From positions 1,302,001-1,366,000 of the forward strand of contig OZ255627.1 of NCBI GenBank assembly GCA_965276765.1: a DNA stretch of 64,000 nt, written 5' to 3'. This document shows positions 18,350 to 26,313 of this stretch, one piece after another. The stretch is from G965276765 sp965276765. GTDB taxonomy: Bacteria; Actinomycetota; Acidimicrobiia; Acidimicrobiales; Palsa-688. Numbering within the stretch: the stretch's first letter is position 1; each line of letters starts with the position of its first letter. The notes beneath the pieces are model-generated. The model made no database searches. It was not told the origin of the DNA and saw only the letters and a list, made by a program, of their open reading frames with translations. The position numbers and the translations under genes were made by a program.

Positions 18350-19930
18350 ATGCACTCCGGGCCCGACATCGCCGCCGGCGAGGCGGCCCGACGCCGCACC
18401 TTCGCCATCATCAGCCACCCCGACGCCGGCAAGACCACGCTGACCGAGAAGTTCCTCCTCTACGCCGGGGCCGTCATGGAGGCCGGTGCCGTCAAGGCCA
18501 GGGCGGGGCGGCGCTCGGCGCGCTCCGACTGGATGGAGCTCGAACAGCAGCGGGGCATCTCCGTCTCGTCGACGGTCCTGCAGTTCCCCTACCGCGATCA
18601 CGTCGTCAACCTGCTCGACACGCCCGGCCACCGCGACTTCTCCGAGGACACCTACCGCGTGCTCGCCGCCGCCGACGCCGCCGTCATGGTGCTCGACGTG
18701 GCCAAGGGCGTCGAATTGCAGACCCGCAAGCTCTTCGAGGTCTGCCGCTCACGCAACCTGCCGGTGCTCACGTTCCTCAACAAATGCGACCGCCCCGGCC
18801 GTGACCCCCTGGAGCTGCTCGACGAGATCGAGGAGCAGATCGGCCTCACGCCCACGCCGGTCACCTGGCCCGTCGGCGACCCCGGCGACTTCCGAGGGGT
18901 GATCGACCGCCGCGACGGCGACCTCGTGCGCTTCGAGCGCACCGCCAGGGGCACCGGCCTCGCCCCCGAGGAGCACGTGGCCGCCGCCGATGCCGCCACC
19001 GAGCTCGGAGACCTCTGGACCGCGGCCACCGACGGCTGCGCCCTCCTCGACGAGGTCGGTGCCACCTACGACCGCAAGTCGTTCCTCGCCGGCGAGACCA
19101 GCCCGCTCTTCGTGGGCTCGGCCCTCACCAACTTCGGCGTACGCCACCTCCTCGATGCCGTGGTCGACCTCGGGCCTCCCCCTTCGCCCACCCTCGACGT
19201 CGCCGAAGTCCCGAGACCCCTGGACGCCCCCCTCTCGGGCTTTGTGTTCAAGGTCCAGGCCAACATGAACCCGGCGCATCGCGACCATGTGGCGTTCGTG
19301 CGGGTCTGCTCGGGGCACTTCGAGCGGGGCATGGTCCTCACCCACGGAGCGACGGGCAAGCCGTTCGCCACCAAGTACGCCACCTCGATGTTCGGCTCGG
19401 AGCGCACCACCGTCGACGAGGCGTGGCCTGGCGACATCATCGGACTCGTCAACGCGAGCGGTCTCCACATCGGCGACAGCCTCTACGAGGCCGACCCTGT
19501 GACCTATCCACCCATCCCGAGCTTCGCTCCCGAGCTGACCGCCGGCGTCACCGCCAGGGACCTGTCCCGCTTCAAGCAGTTCCGCAAGGGCCTTGACCAA
19601 CTGGAACAAGAGGGGGTCGTCCAGGTGCTCTACCGACCCGGCGACGACCCCAACCCGGTGCTTGCCGCCGTTGGGGCCATGCAGTTCGAGGTCTTCGCGC
19701 ACCGCATGGAACACGAGTTCGGCGCGGCCGTCGACCTCGGCGTCGCCCAGAACCGCACGGTCAGGCGCACCGATGCCGACACCGCACCCCGTCTTCAGGA
19801 CGCCGGAGGAGTCGAGATCCTCGTTCGTCGCGACGGCGCCCTGCTGGCCTCGTTTACCAGTCCCTATTGGCTGACGCGTCTCGAGAGCGACCACCCGGAC
19901 TGGGCCCTCGAGCCGATCGTCGCCACGTAA
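18350..19930 (+). CDS. prfC: Peptide chain release factor 3 (GTPase)
   Basis: Recycles release factors RF1/RF2 from the ribosome after peptide release. 526 residues, the normal length. The start MHSGPDIAAG is preceded by GGGAGA. GTPase motifs: G1 SHPDAGKTTLTEKF, G2 region RGISVSSTVLQF, G3 DTPGHRDFSEDTYR, G4 NKCD. Domain II contains GFVFKVQANMNPAHRDHVAF, and the C-terminal domain has VGAMQFEVFAHRMEHEFG. A much longer in-frame extension to the left runs antisense through the CDF gene and is rejected. Confidence 0.97.
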   Translation: MHSGPDIAAGEAARRRTFAIISHPDAGKTTLTEKFLLYAGAVMEAGAVKARAGRRSARSDWMELEQQRGISVSSTVLQFPYRDHVVNLLDTPGHRDFSEDTYRVLAAADAAVMVLDVAKGVELQTRKLFEVCRSRNLPVLTFLNKCDRPGRDPLELLDEIEEQIGLTPTPVTWPVGDPGDFRGVIDRRDGDLVRFERTARGTGLAPEEHVAAADAATELGDLWTAATDGCALLDEVGATYDRKSFLAGETSPLFVGSALTNFGVRHLLDAVVDLGPPPSPTLDVAEVPRPLDAPLSGFVFKVQANMNPAHRDHVAFVRVCSGHFERGMVLTHGATGKPFATKYATSMFGSERTTVDEAWPGDIIGLVNASGLHIGDSLYEADPVTYPPIPSFAPELTAGVTARDLSRFKQFRKGLDQLEQEGVVQVLYRPGDDPNPVLAAVGAMQFEVFAHRMEHEFGAAVDLGVAQNRTVRRTDADTAPRLQDAGGVEILVRRDGALLASFTSPYWLTRLESDHPDWALEPIVAT

Positions 19931-20027
19931 ATCGGGGCATTTCCCCCCAAATCCCCCTAATGGCGCCGACGACGAACTTTCGCCTTACGGTCGGCTCGCC
20001 TGAAGACGATACTGGCGTGGTGTCGCA

Positions 20028-21368
20028 GTGGCGGGCGGACCCGTGGAGCTAGACGCCGGCTCTTCCGGCGTGCCACCGTTTGCCCGGGGCCTCATCGAGG
20101 AGCTGTCGCTGTTTCGCCAGCTCGTCGAGCACACCCATGAGGGCGTGTGGGCCTGCGACCCCGATGGCGTGACCTTCTTCGCCAACCGGCGCATGGCCGA
20201 GCTGCTGCGCTGCAACCCCGAGCGGCTGCGGACCGCCGCCATCTGGGACTTCATCGACCCCGAGGCCCACGAGTCGGTCCGGCACAACTTCGACCGGAGG
20301 CGCAAGGGCGAGATCGGCCAACACGAGCGTCGCTACCGCAGGGCCGACGGCACGACCCTCGTCGCCCTGGTGTCGGCCAGCCCCCTCACCGGCCCCGACG
20401 GCACCCACCTGGGCTCGTTCGCCATGGTCACCGACATCACCGAGCGCGACGCCGCGACGGTGGGCCTGGCGGAACGGGAGGCTCGCCTGCAGGCGCTGTT
20501 CGAGCACGCCGCCGTCGGCCAGATCCTCGTCGCCCCCGACGGCCGGGTGCTCCATGCCAACCGCTCGGCCGAGCGGATGTTCGGACTCGACGAGGACGGT
20601 GACCTGATCGGCAAGAGCCTCGCAGGCGTCCTGCGCGAAGAGGACCTCTACCGGGCGCGGAAGCTTTCCCACGCCATCATGAGCGGTGAGCGAAGCGACG
20701 GTGACATCGAGCTTCGCTACGAGCGCCCCGACGGCGTCACCGTGATGCTCCTCGCGAGCGTCGGCGTCGTCCGAGCCGGAGACGGCAGCACCGACTACCT
20801 AACCGCCGTCCTCCAAGACGTCACGGCGCGCCGCCAGGCCGAGCAGCGCCTGGCCTCGCTGGCCCACTACGACGCCGTGACCGGCCTGGCCAACCGCATC
20901 CTGCTCGGCGAGCGCCTCGATCTGGCCCTGCGGCGATCGGATCGGGTGGCCGTGCTCTTCGCCGACCTCGACGGCTTCAAGGTCGTCAACGACACCCTGG
21001 GCCACGCCGTCGGCGACCGGCTCCTCGCCGCCATCGCCGAACGGATCCGCCAGGTCGTCCGACCGAGCGACACGGCCGCACGCTACGGGGGCGACGAGTT
21101 CGTGATCGTGGCGCCCGTGGCGGACTTCGACGACGCCGCCCAGATAGCCGAGCGGCTCCTCGGCGCAGCGTCGGCTCCTTTCGACGTCGACGGGTCGTCG
21201 TTCGAGCTCGGGCTGAGCATCGGGGTCGCCGTCAGCGGCGACCACGGGACCACGGCCACCTCCCTCATGCGCCACGCCGACCTGGCCATGTACGAGGCCA
21301 AGGACCGCGGCGGCAGCTGCTGGGTCGCCCGGCGGCGTGACGTCGCCGCCGATCCGGGGCACGTCTGA
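20028..21368 (+). CDS. Diguanylate cyclase with two PAS domains
   Basis: Makes cyclic di-GMP in response to a signal. 446 residues, GTG start. PAS 1 (residues ~25-140, VEHTHEGVWACDPDGVTFFA) and PAS 2 (~155-275, LFEHAAVGQILVAPDGRVLH) with PAC-like ends. The GGDEF domain (~285-440) has an intact active site RYGGDEF and an allosteric inhibition site RPSD placed five residues before it, so it should be both active and product inhibited. There is no EAL domain or membrane helix; the sensor is cytoplasmic. Confidence 0.95.
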   Translation: MAGGPVELDAGSSGVPPFARGLIEELSLFRQLVEHTHEGVWACDPDGVTFFANRRMAELLRCNPERLRTAAIWDFIDPEAHESVRHNFDRRRKGEIGQHERRYRRADGTTLVALVSASPLTGPDGTHLGSFAMVTDITERDAATVGLAEREARLQALFEHAAVGQILVAPDGRVLHANRSAERMFGLDEDGDLIGKSLAGVLREEDLYRARKLSHAIMSGERSDGDIELRYERPDGVTVMLLASVGVVRAGDGSTDYLTAVLQDVTARRQAEQRLASLAHYDAVTGLANRILLGERLDLALRRSDRVAVLFADLDGFKVVNDTLGHAVGDRLLAAIAERIRQVVRPSDTAARYGGDEFVIVAPVADFDDAAQIAERLLGAASAPFDVDGSSFELGLSIGVAVSGDHGTTATSLMRHADLAMYEAKDRGGSCWVARRRDVAADPGHV

Positions 21369-21397
21369 CGGTCTGCTCTGCGGTCTGCTCTGCGGTC

Positions 21398-22402
21398 TCA
21401 GGCCGGGAGGGGGCGGCCCGGGAGGGGGCGCCCCGAGAGCGGGCGGCTCGGGAGCGGGCGGCTCGGGACGACCCGTGCGGCCAGGGCCCGTCCCACTCGA
21501 TCCACGACCTCCGCCTCCGTGTGCGCCGAGGTGACCTGGACGACGAGCCACCCGGCCAGTGCAAGCTCGGTCGAGCGCGCCCGATCGCGATCGAAGCGAC
21601 GGCGCGTGGCGTGCCAAGCCCACCCGTCGAACTCGACCGCCACCCTGTCGTGCGGGTACGCCATGTCGAGCACGAAGACCGTGCCTCGTACCTCGACGTG
21701 ATGCTGGCGAACGGGGGCCGGCAGGCCGGCGCCGACGATCCACAGGAACACCGTGTCCTCCCACCGGCTGTCGGCCACCCCGGTCTGGGGCACCCTGGCC
21801 GTCACTATCCGCTCGAGGGTCTCGATACCCGCCACCCCACGCCTGGTGCGACCGTGCTGAGCGAGTAGCCGCTGGGGTGTGATCAGCCGGCGGCGGATCG
21901 CATCGTCGGTCGCGACGCTGACGACATCCGCCGGCACGATTGCGGCCAGGTCGACGAGGGTGCGGTGGATGGAAGTGACCGGGATCCCGTGGCGCTCGGC
22001 TACCTCGTCGGGCTCGAGGCGGCCGTGATGGGTGATGACGGCCGGCAGCTCCCTTCGGCCGCTGCTCCCCCTCGGAACGACGACGTGCACACCTGCCGGC
22101 GTGACGCCCTCGAGACCCCACAATCTGGCTGCGGCGGTATGGGAGATCGCGGCCGGAGGTCCGTACGCCAGACAGACGCCCATGGCCCGCTGGCGCCACG
22201 AGACCGGGGATCCGGCCAGCCGCCACTGGCCGCTTGCCGCCCTGACGAGGCGCCCGGTGCTCACCCACCGGTCGAGCTGCCGGCGGGTGAGGACCGCGGC
22301 GATCTGATCGCGGGTGAGCACGCCGTGCTGGGAGCGGCCCGCGCCCATAAGCGCAGCCGTGGCGACCCGCTCCTCACTCGGCGTCATGACATCAAAATAC
22401 AT
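21398..22402 (-). CDS. AbiEi-like N-terminal plus DUF559 (Vsr-fold) protein
   Basis: 334 residues from MYFDVMTPSEERV. The N-terminal half resembles the AbiEi antitoxin/transcription regulator winged helix (HGVLTRDQIAAVLTRRQLDR ... GRLVRAASGQWRLAG) and the C-terminal half is DUF559, related to Vsr/PD-(D/E)xK nucleases (VFVLDMAYPHDRVAVEFDGW, then HATRRRFDRDR). No AbiEii toxin gene follows, so this is the stand-alone form frequent in actinobacteria, of unknown function. The C terminus is built of a short repeat (PSRPLPSRPLSGRPLPGRPL) matching tandem DNA repeats. Confidence 0.88.
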   Translation of the reverse strand: MYFDVMTPSEERVATAALMGAGRSQHGVLTRDQIAAVLTRRQLDRWVSTGRLVRAASGQWRLAGSPVSWRQRAMGVCLAYGPPAAISHTAAARLWGLEGVTPAGVHVVVPRGSSGRRELPAVITHHGRLEPDEVAERHGIPVTSIHRTLVDLAAIVPADVVSVATDDAIRRRLITPQRLLAQHGRTRRGVAGIETLERIVTARVPQTGVADSRWEDTVFLWIVGAGLPAPVRQHHVEVRGTVFVLDMAYPHDRVAVEFDGWAWHATRRRFDRDRARSTELALAGWLVVQVTSAHTEAEVVDRVGRALAARVVPSRPLPSRPLSGRPLPGRPLPA

Positions 22403-22415
22403 GAAAGATCGTTCT

Positions 22416-22464
22416 TGTCGCGATCCGTGTACGCGACGAGGCGAACCTGTCGCGATTTGTGTAC
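22416..22464. repeat. Direct repeat pair upstream of the DUF559 gene, with inverted third copy
   Basis: TGTCGCGATCCGTGTAC (22416-22432) and TGTCGCGATTTGTGTAC (22448-22464) match at 15 of 17 positions with a 32-bp period. CCTGTCGCG at 22446 is inverted as CGCGACAGG at 22482. They lie 14 bp upstream of the DUF559 start and could be regulator binding sites. Confidence 0.6.
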
Positions 22465-22612
22465 ACCCCTCGGTGCAAGACCGCGACAGGTTCCCGCGGG
22501 AATCGGACAACCGGCCGCGGCGGACCCGACACCCGAGCGACGTCAACCGACCGATGCCCCCCGGGGACCCCGGAGACCCCGCCCTGCACCCCCGGAACCA
22601 CCCGGCCCCGCC

Positions 22613-23923
22613 CTAGAGCGCCCCGCCCCCCGGCCCGACGACCCCCCGAGCGACCAGGTCGCCACACTCGCCCGGCGAGAGCCCGAGAACCTCGGCGAGC
22701 ACATCACCGCCGTGGCCACCGAGGACGGGCGCCGGCGTCGCCGGCGCCACCAGACCATCGACCGCAACAGGACAGCCAGGCGCCAGATGCACCCCGAGAC
22801 CGGGCTGGTCGATCGCCGTCATGAGCGGATTGTCCCCCGACCCGGCGGAAAGGTCGGTCACAACCTCGGCAAACGTCCTGTACCGCTCGCAGAGAACACC
22901 GGCAGCATCGAGAACGGCCATGGCATCACCCACTGACCGGAACGAGAACCACGGCGCCATCAACCCACCCAACGCCTCCCGATAAGCCCACCGGTCCCCA
23001 TCCCTGGCAAAATCGACTCCGAGAGCCCCCTCAAGCGCACCAACCGCAGGGCCGACACCCGTCAGCTCGACGAGCGCCCGCCAGTGGCGGCTCGTGAGAG
23101 CGACGACCATCACCCGGGTCCCGCCGGCGCAGGCGAAATCCCGGCCGAAGGTCCCGTAGACGTCGTTGCCTGTCCTTTGCCGGCCGGCGCCATTGATCTG
23201 GACCTCGCCGAGAAAGCCGAGGTTGCCGGCCATGGCGATGGCGACATCCTCGAGGGCGACGCTCACAAAGCAGCCGTCCCCCGACCTAGCCCGTCTGCGC
23301 TCGGCGGCGAGGATCCCGATGGCGGCGTACAGGCCGCAGGCGATGTCCCAGGCCGGGGCGACGTGGTTCACGGGGCCGGCATGTTCGGCTGGGCCGGTGA
23401 CCATCGGGAATCCGACGGCGGCGTTGACGGTGTAGTCGACGGCAGCTCCCCCGTCGCGACGCCCGAGGATCTGGAGGTGGATGAGGTCGGCTCGGCGGGC
23501 CCGCAGGACGTCGTCGCCGAGCCACGGGCGACCGACGGCGTTGGTCAGCAGGATGCCGCCACCGTCGCCGCCACCCGCTTCGCCCGCGATCACCAGGTCG
23601 GTCACGACCCGCTGGCCCTCGGGCGAGCGGAAGTCGACGGTCACCGAGCGCTTGGCCTTGTTGAGCCCGGCCCAGTAGATCGACGTCCCCGACTCGGCCA
23701 GCGGGAGCCGCCGGTAGTCGGCGGCGCCGCCGAGCGGATCGATGCGGATGACGTCGGCGCCGAGCTGGGCCAGGGTCATGCCCCCGAGCGGGGAGGCCAC
23801 GAAGCTCGACAGCTCGATGACCCGCAGCCCGGCGAGCAGCCGGTTGTCGGGAGCCGACGGCACGGGAGCCGACGGCACGGGAGCCGACGGCTCAAGATAT
23901 GACGGCTCGGGAGGTGACGGCAC
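22613..23923 (-). CDS. CoA-transferase family III (CaiB/BaiF)
   Basis: Moves CoA between carboxylic acids. 436 residues. Family stretches are LRVIELSSFVASPLGGMTLA, LGADVIRIDPLGGAADYRRL and NKAKRSVTVDFRSPEGQRVV; the catalytic Asp is expected in APAWDIACGLYAAIG. The first 25 residues are a Pro/Ser/Ala repeat coded by 15-bp tandem DNA repeats; a start further in (near LLAGLRVIEL) is possible. The sequence between motifs is shorter than in typical members, with a Gly-rich loop (AGGGDGGGILL). Substrate not known. Confidence 0.9.
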   Translation of the reverse strand: MPSPPEPSYLEPSAPVPSAPVPSAPDNRLLAGLRVIELSSFVASPLGGMTLAQLGADVIRIDPLGGAADYRRLPLAESGTSIYWAGLNKAKRSVTVDFRSPEGQRVVTDLVIAGEAGGGDGGGILLTNAVGRPWLGDDVLRARRADLIHLQILGRRDGGAAVDYTVNAAVGFPMVTGPAEHAGPVNHVAPAWDIACGLYAAIGILAAERRRARSGDGCFVSVALEDVAIAMAGNLGFLGEVQINGAGRQRTGNDVYGTFGRDFACAGGTRVMVVALTSRHWRALVELTGVGPAVGALEGALGVDFARDGDRWAYREALGGLMAPWFSFRSVGDAMAVLDAAGVLCERYRTFAEVVTDLSAGSGDNPLMTAIDQPGLGVHLAPGCPVAVDGLVAPATPAPVLGGHGGDVLAEVLGLSPGECGDLVARGVVGPGGGAL

Positions 23924-24006
23924 GGGGACGAACGCTACCCTTCGTCCATGTCGCCGCCCGCCCCCTCCTCGATTCCCCCGGGCCCGTGAGACGGGGGTCC
24001 TGAGCC

Positions 24007-24810
24007 GTGGTCGCCGAACCGGCCGGTGATGCGGCCACGCTGTTTTCCGTCGCCAGCAAGCGGGTCCTCGTGACCGGCGGATCCCGTGGGATCGGCTACA
24101 TGATCGCAGCTGGTTTCGCCGCGGCCGGCGCCTCGGTGCTCATCACGGCCCGCAAGGCCGATGCCTGCCGAGAAGCGGCGGAGCGTCTCTCTCGGGTCGC
24201 CAGCAACGGCGCCACGGTCGACGCCGTGCCCGCCGACGTGGCGACGCCGGATGGCATTGCCTCCCTCGTGGAGGCGACCGCCGATGCCCCGCTCGACGTG
24301 CTCGTCAACAACGCAGGAGCCACGTGGGGCGCGCCCCTCGAGGAATACCCGGCGTCGGCCTGGGACAAGGTCCTCGGGGTCAACGTGCAGGCGGTCTTCA
24401 CGCTGACGACCGCCCTCCTGCCCCGGCTCCGCCAGGCGGCCGCAGACCACGGGCCGGCGAGGGTGATCAACATCGGGTCGATCGACGGGATCATCACTCC
24501 CGGTCCGGAGAACTACGCCTACGCCGCCAGCAAGGCGGCCGTGCACCAGCTCACCCGGGTCCTCGCCATCCGCCTGGCTTCCGATGCGATCACCGTCAAC
24601 GCCATCGCGCCGGGACCGTTCGACTCGAAGATGATGGCGTTCGCCCTCGACGACCCCGAGCAGCGTGCCACCATCGCCGGCAGCGTTCCCTTGGGGCGGG
24701 TCGGCCGGCCCGACGACATGGCCGGAACGGCGCTGTTCCTCGCCTCGCGTGCCGGCGCCTACCTGACCGGCGCCGTGATCCCGGTCGACGGGGGCACGAC
24801 GGCCCGCTGA
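24007..24810 (+). CDS. Short-chain dehydrogenase/reductase
   Basis: NAD(P)-dependent oxidoreductase, 267 residues, GTG start. Cofactor motif VLVTGGSRGIGYMIAAGF, NNAG motif in VLVNNAGATWG, catalytic Ser in INIGSIDG and the Tyr-x-x-x-Lys pair in YAYAASKAAVHQL. The C-terminal GAVIPVDGGTTAR is the classical SDR end. It is 44 bp upstream of the YjbQ gene and probably shares its transcript. Confidence 0.95.
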   Translation: MVAEPAGDAATLFSVASKRVLVTGGSRGIGYMIAAGFAAAGASVLITARKADACREAAERLSRVASNGATVDAVPADVATPDGIASLVEATADAPLDVLVNNAGATWGAPLEEYPASAWDKVLGVNVQAVFTLTTALLPRLRQAAADHGPARVINIGSIDGIITPGPENYAYAASKAAVHQLTRVLAIRLASDAITVNAIAPGPFDSKMMAFALDDPEQRATIAGSVPLGRVGRPDDMAGTALFLASRAGAYLTGAVIPVDGGTTAR

Positions 24811-24854
24811 TCGCACGCCGAGATCCCCCGACGACAGGGCGGCAGGATGGGGCC

Positions 24855-25259
24855 ATGAAGAGCGAGACGATCCGTGTCCGCACCGGCGACCGGTCCACGG
24901 TCGTCGACCTGACGGCCAACTGCGCAACCTTTGTCGAGGGTGAGGGTGACGGCCTGCTCTCGGTGTTCGTGCCCCACGCCACCGCCGGCCTGGCGATCAT
25001 CGAGACCGGTGCCGGCAGTGACGACGACCTGCTCGGCCTGATCGACGGGCTCGTGCCCGCCGATGGGCGCTGGACTCACCGCCACGGCTCGGCCGGCCAC
25101 GGAAGGGACCATGTCCTGCCGGCGCTGATCGCCCCCTCGCTCACGGTCCCGGTCATCGACTCCGGGCTGCAGCTCGGCACGTGGCAGTCCGTCTGCCTGG
25201 TCGACTCCAACGTCGACAACCCCGAGCGGACGGTGCGCCTCAGCTTCATCGCCAGCTGA
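24855..25259 (+). CDS. YjbQ/UPF0047 family protein (secondary thiamine-phosphate synthase type)
   Basis: 134 residues. Conserved metal-binding His pattern of the family: VFVPHATAGLAIIETG, RWTHRHGSAGHGRDHV and LQLGTWQSVCLVD. E. coli YjbQ shows thiamine-phosphate synthase side activity, but the physiological role is unsettled. Good spacing of a GGATGGGG box before the ATG. Confidence 0.93.
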   Translation: MKSETIRVRTGDRSTVVDLTANCATFVEGEGDGLLSVFVPHATAGLAIIETGAGSDDDLLGLIDGLVPADGRWTHRHGSAGHGRDHVLPALIAPSLTVPVIDSGLQLGTWQSVCLVDSNVDNPERTVRLSFIAS

Positions 25260-25280
25260 TCTCCCGGACCCTGATCTCCC

Positions 25281-25354
25281 GGCCCTGAGCGCCGGACCCT
25301 GAGCGCCGGACCCTGAGCGCCGGACCCTGAGCGCCCGGACCCTGAGCGCCCGGC
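25281..25354. repeat. Tandem repeat of ~15 bp between convergent genes
   Basis: Five copies of a unit close to CGGACCCTGAGCGCC lie head to tail, ending in imperfect copies. It fills most of the gap between yjbQ and the convergent ClpP-like gene. Units of similar size and composition lie at 21372-21460 and 23850-23930. Confidence 0.8.
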
Positions 25355-25417
25355 CCTCGCCGGTCCCCCGAGCCACCCGACCCCCCGGTCCCCCAAGCCC
25401 CACCCGGCGCCGGCGCC

Positions 25418-26002
25418 CTACGCCGGCCCGAACCCGAACGGCCGGCGGGTCCCCTCGGAAGGGTGCGGCGTCCAGATCCCGTCGACGAGCCCGTAGTCAA
25501 CGGCTTCGGTCGCGCTGAGCCACCGCCCGGCGGCCAGGTCGGCCTCGACGTGCTCGAGTGGCCGCAGGGTCGCTTGGGCCAGCCGCTCGGCGAAACGGGT
25601 CAGCTGGGCCTGGTGGTGGGCGGCCCAGTCGACGATCTCCGCCGGGCGCCCGCTGACCGACGACTCGGGCTCCGCCAGGCGCATCCTGGCGTGGGGCGCG
25701 GCGCTGCGCTTGGGTGCGGCGGCGAGCACGCCGACGGCCGAACCCTCGGCCCGACCGACGCAGACCGCCTCGACGGGCACGCCGAGCAGGTCGATGGTGT
25801 CGATGAGGGCGAAGGCGGAATGCAGCGGTCCGCCCCCGCTGTCGATGTGGATGGCGACAGGGCCGTCGCCCGACGCGTCCAACAGCATCAGCTCGGCGGC
25901 GATCTGCCCGGCGAGGACGTCGTCGATGGCGCCGCGCGCCAACACGACCCGCCGTTTGAGCAACTCGGCGCGCACCCACCGGTACGGGTCGGCCTCACTC
26001 AC
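25418..26002 (-). CDS. ClpP-like protein with altered catalytic triad
   Basis: 194 residues with the overall ClpP/crotonase fold: LLKRRVVLARGAIDDVLAGQ, VAIHIDSGGGPLHSAFALID, and the C-terminal RWLSATEAVDYGLVDGI. Aligned to E. coli ClpP, the nucleophile position (GQAASMG) reads GRAEGSAVG, so the Ser is shifted by one or lost, and the catalytic His (MIHQP) reads RLAEP, that is Ala. Peptidase activity is therefore doubtful. It overlaps by 4 bp the end of an XRE regulator gene. A regulatory or scaffold role in a Clp complex is possible but not shown. Confidence 0.85.
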   Translation of the reverse strand: MSEADPYRWVRAELLKRRVVLARGAIDDVLAGQIAAELMLLDASGDGPVAIHIDSGGGPLHSAFALIDTIDLLGVPVEAVCVGRAEGSAVGVLAAAPKRSAAPHARMRLAEPESSVSGRPAEIVDWAAHHQAQLTRFAERLAQATLRPLEHVEADLAAGRWLSATEAVDYGLVDGIWTPHPSEGTRRPFGFGPA

Positions 26003-26295
26003 CGCCCGGCCCCGGGCGACTCTGGCCCCGAAGAGAGGTGCCAGTCCAGCCGATCCCCCACCGCGTCGGCGTAACGCTCGAGGGTGGAGAACAGAAGATC
26101 GCCGTGGCCGGCCTCGACCCTCGCGACCGACGACTGCGACGTTCCCATCCGGGCGGCAACCTCGGTCTGCGAGAGACCCTGCTCGATGCGACGGGCGACG
26201 AGCGCGGCGGTGAGGGTCCGGCGTCGCTCGGCCAGATCCTTGAAGCCGGGGAAGACGGACCGGTGCCCCCTTTCCCCTCCTCCTACGTCAGCCAC
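25999..26295 (-). CDS. XRE-family helix-turn-helix protein
   Basis: 98 residues. HTH at residues ~35-65 (LSQTEVAARMGTSQSSVARV EAG region). Resembles antitoxin-type or ClgR-like small regulators. Its stop overlaps the start of the ClpP-like gene (ATGA), so both are translated from one mRNA and probably work together. Confidence 0.9.
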   Translation of the reverse strand: MADVGGGERGHRSVFPGFKDLAERRRTLTAALVARRIEQGLSQTEVAARMGTSQSSVARVEAGHGDLLFSTLERYADAVGDRLDWHLSSGPESPGAGR

Positions 26296-26313
26296 ACGAT
26301 CTCACCAATAAGA

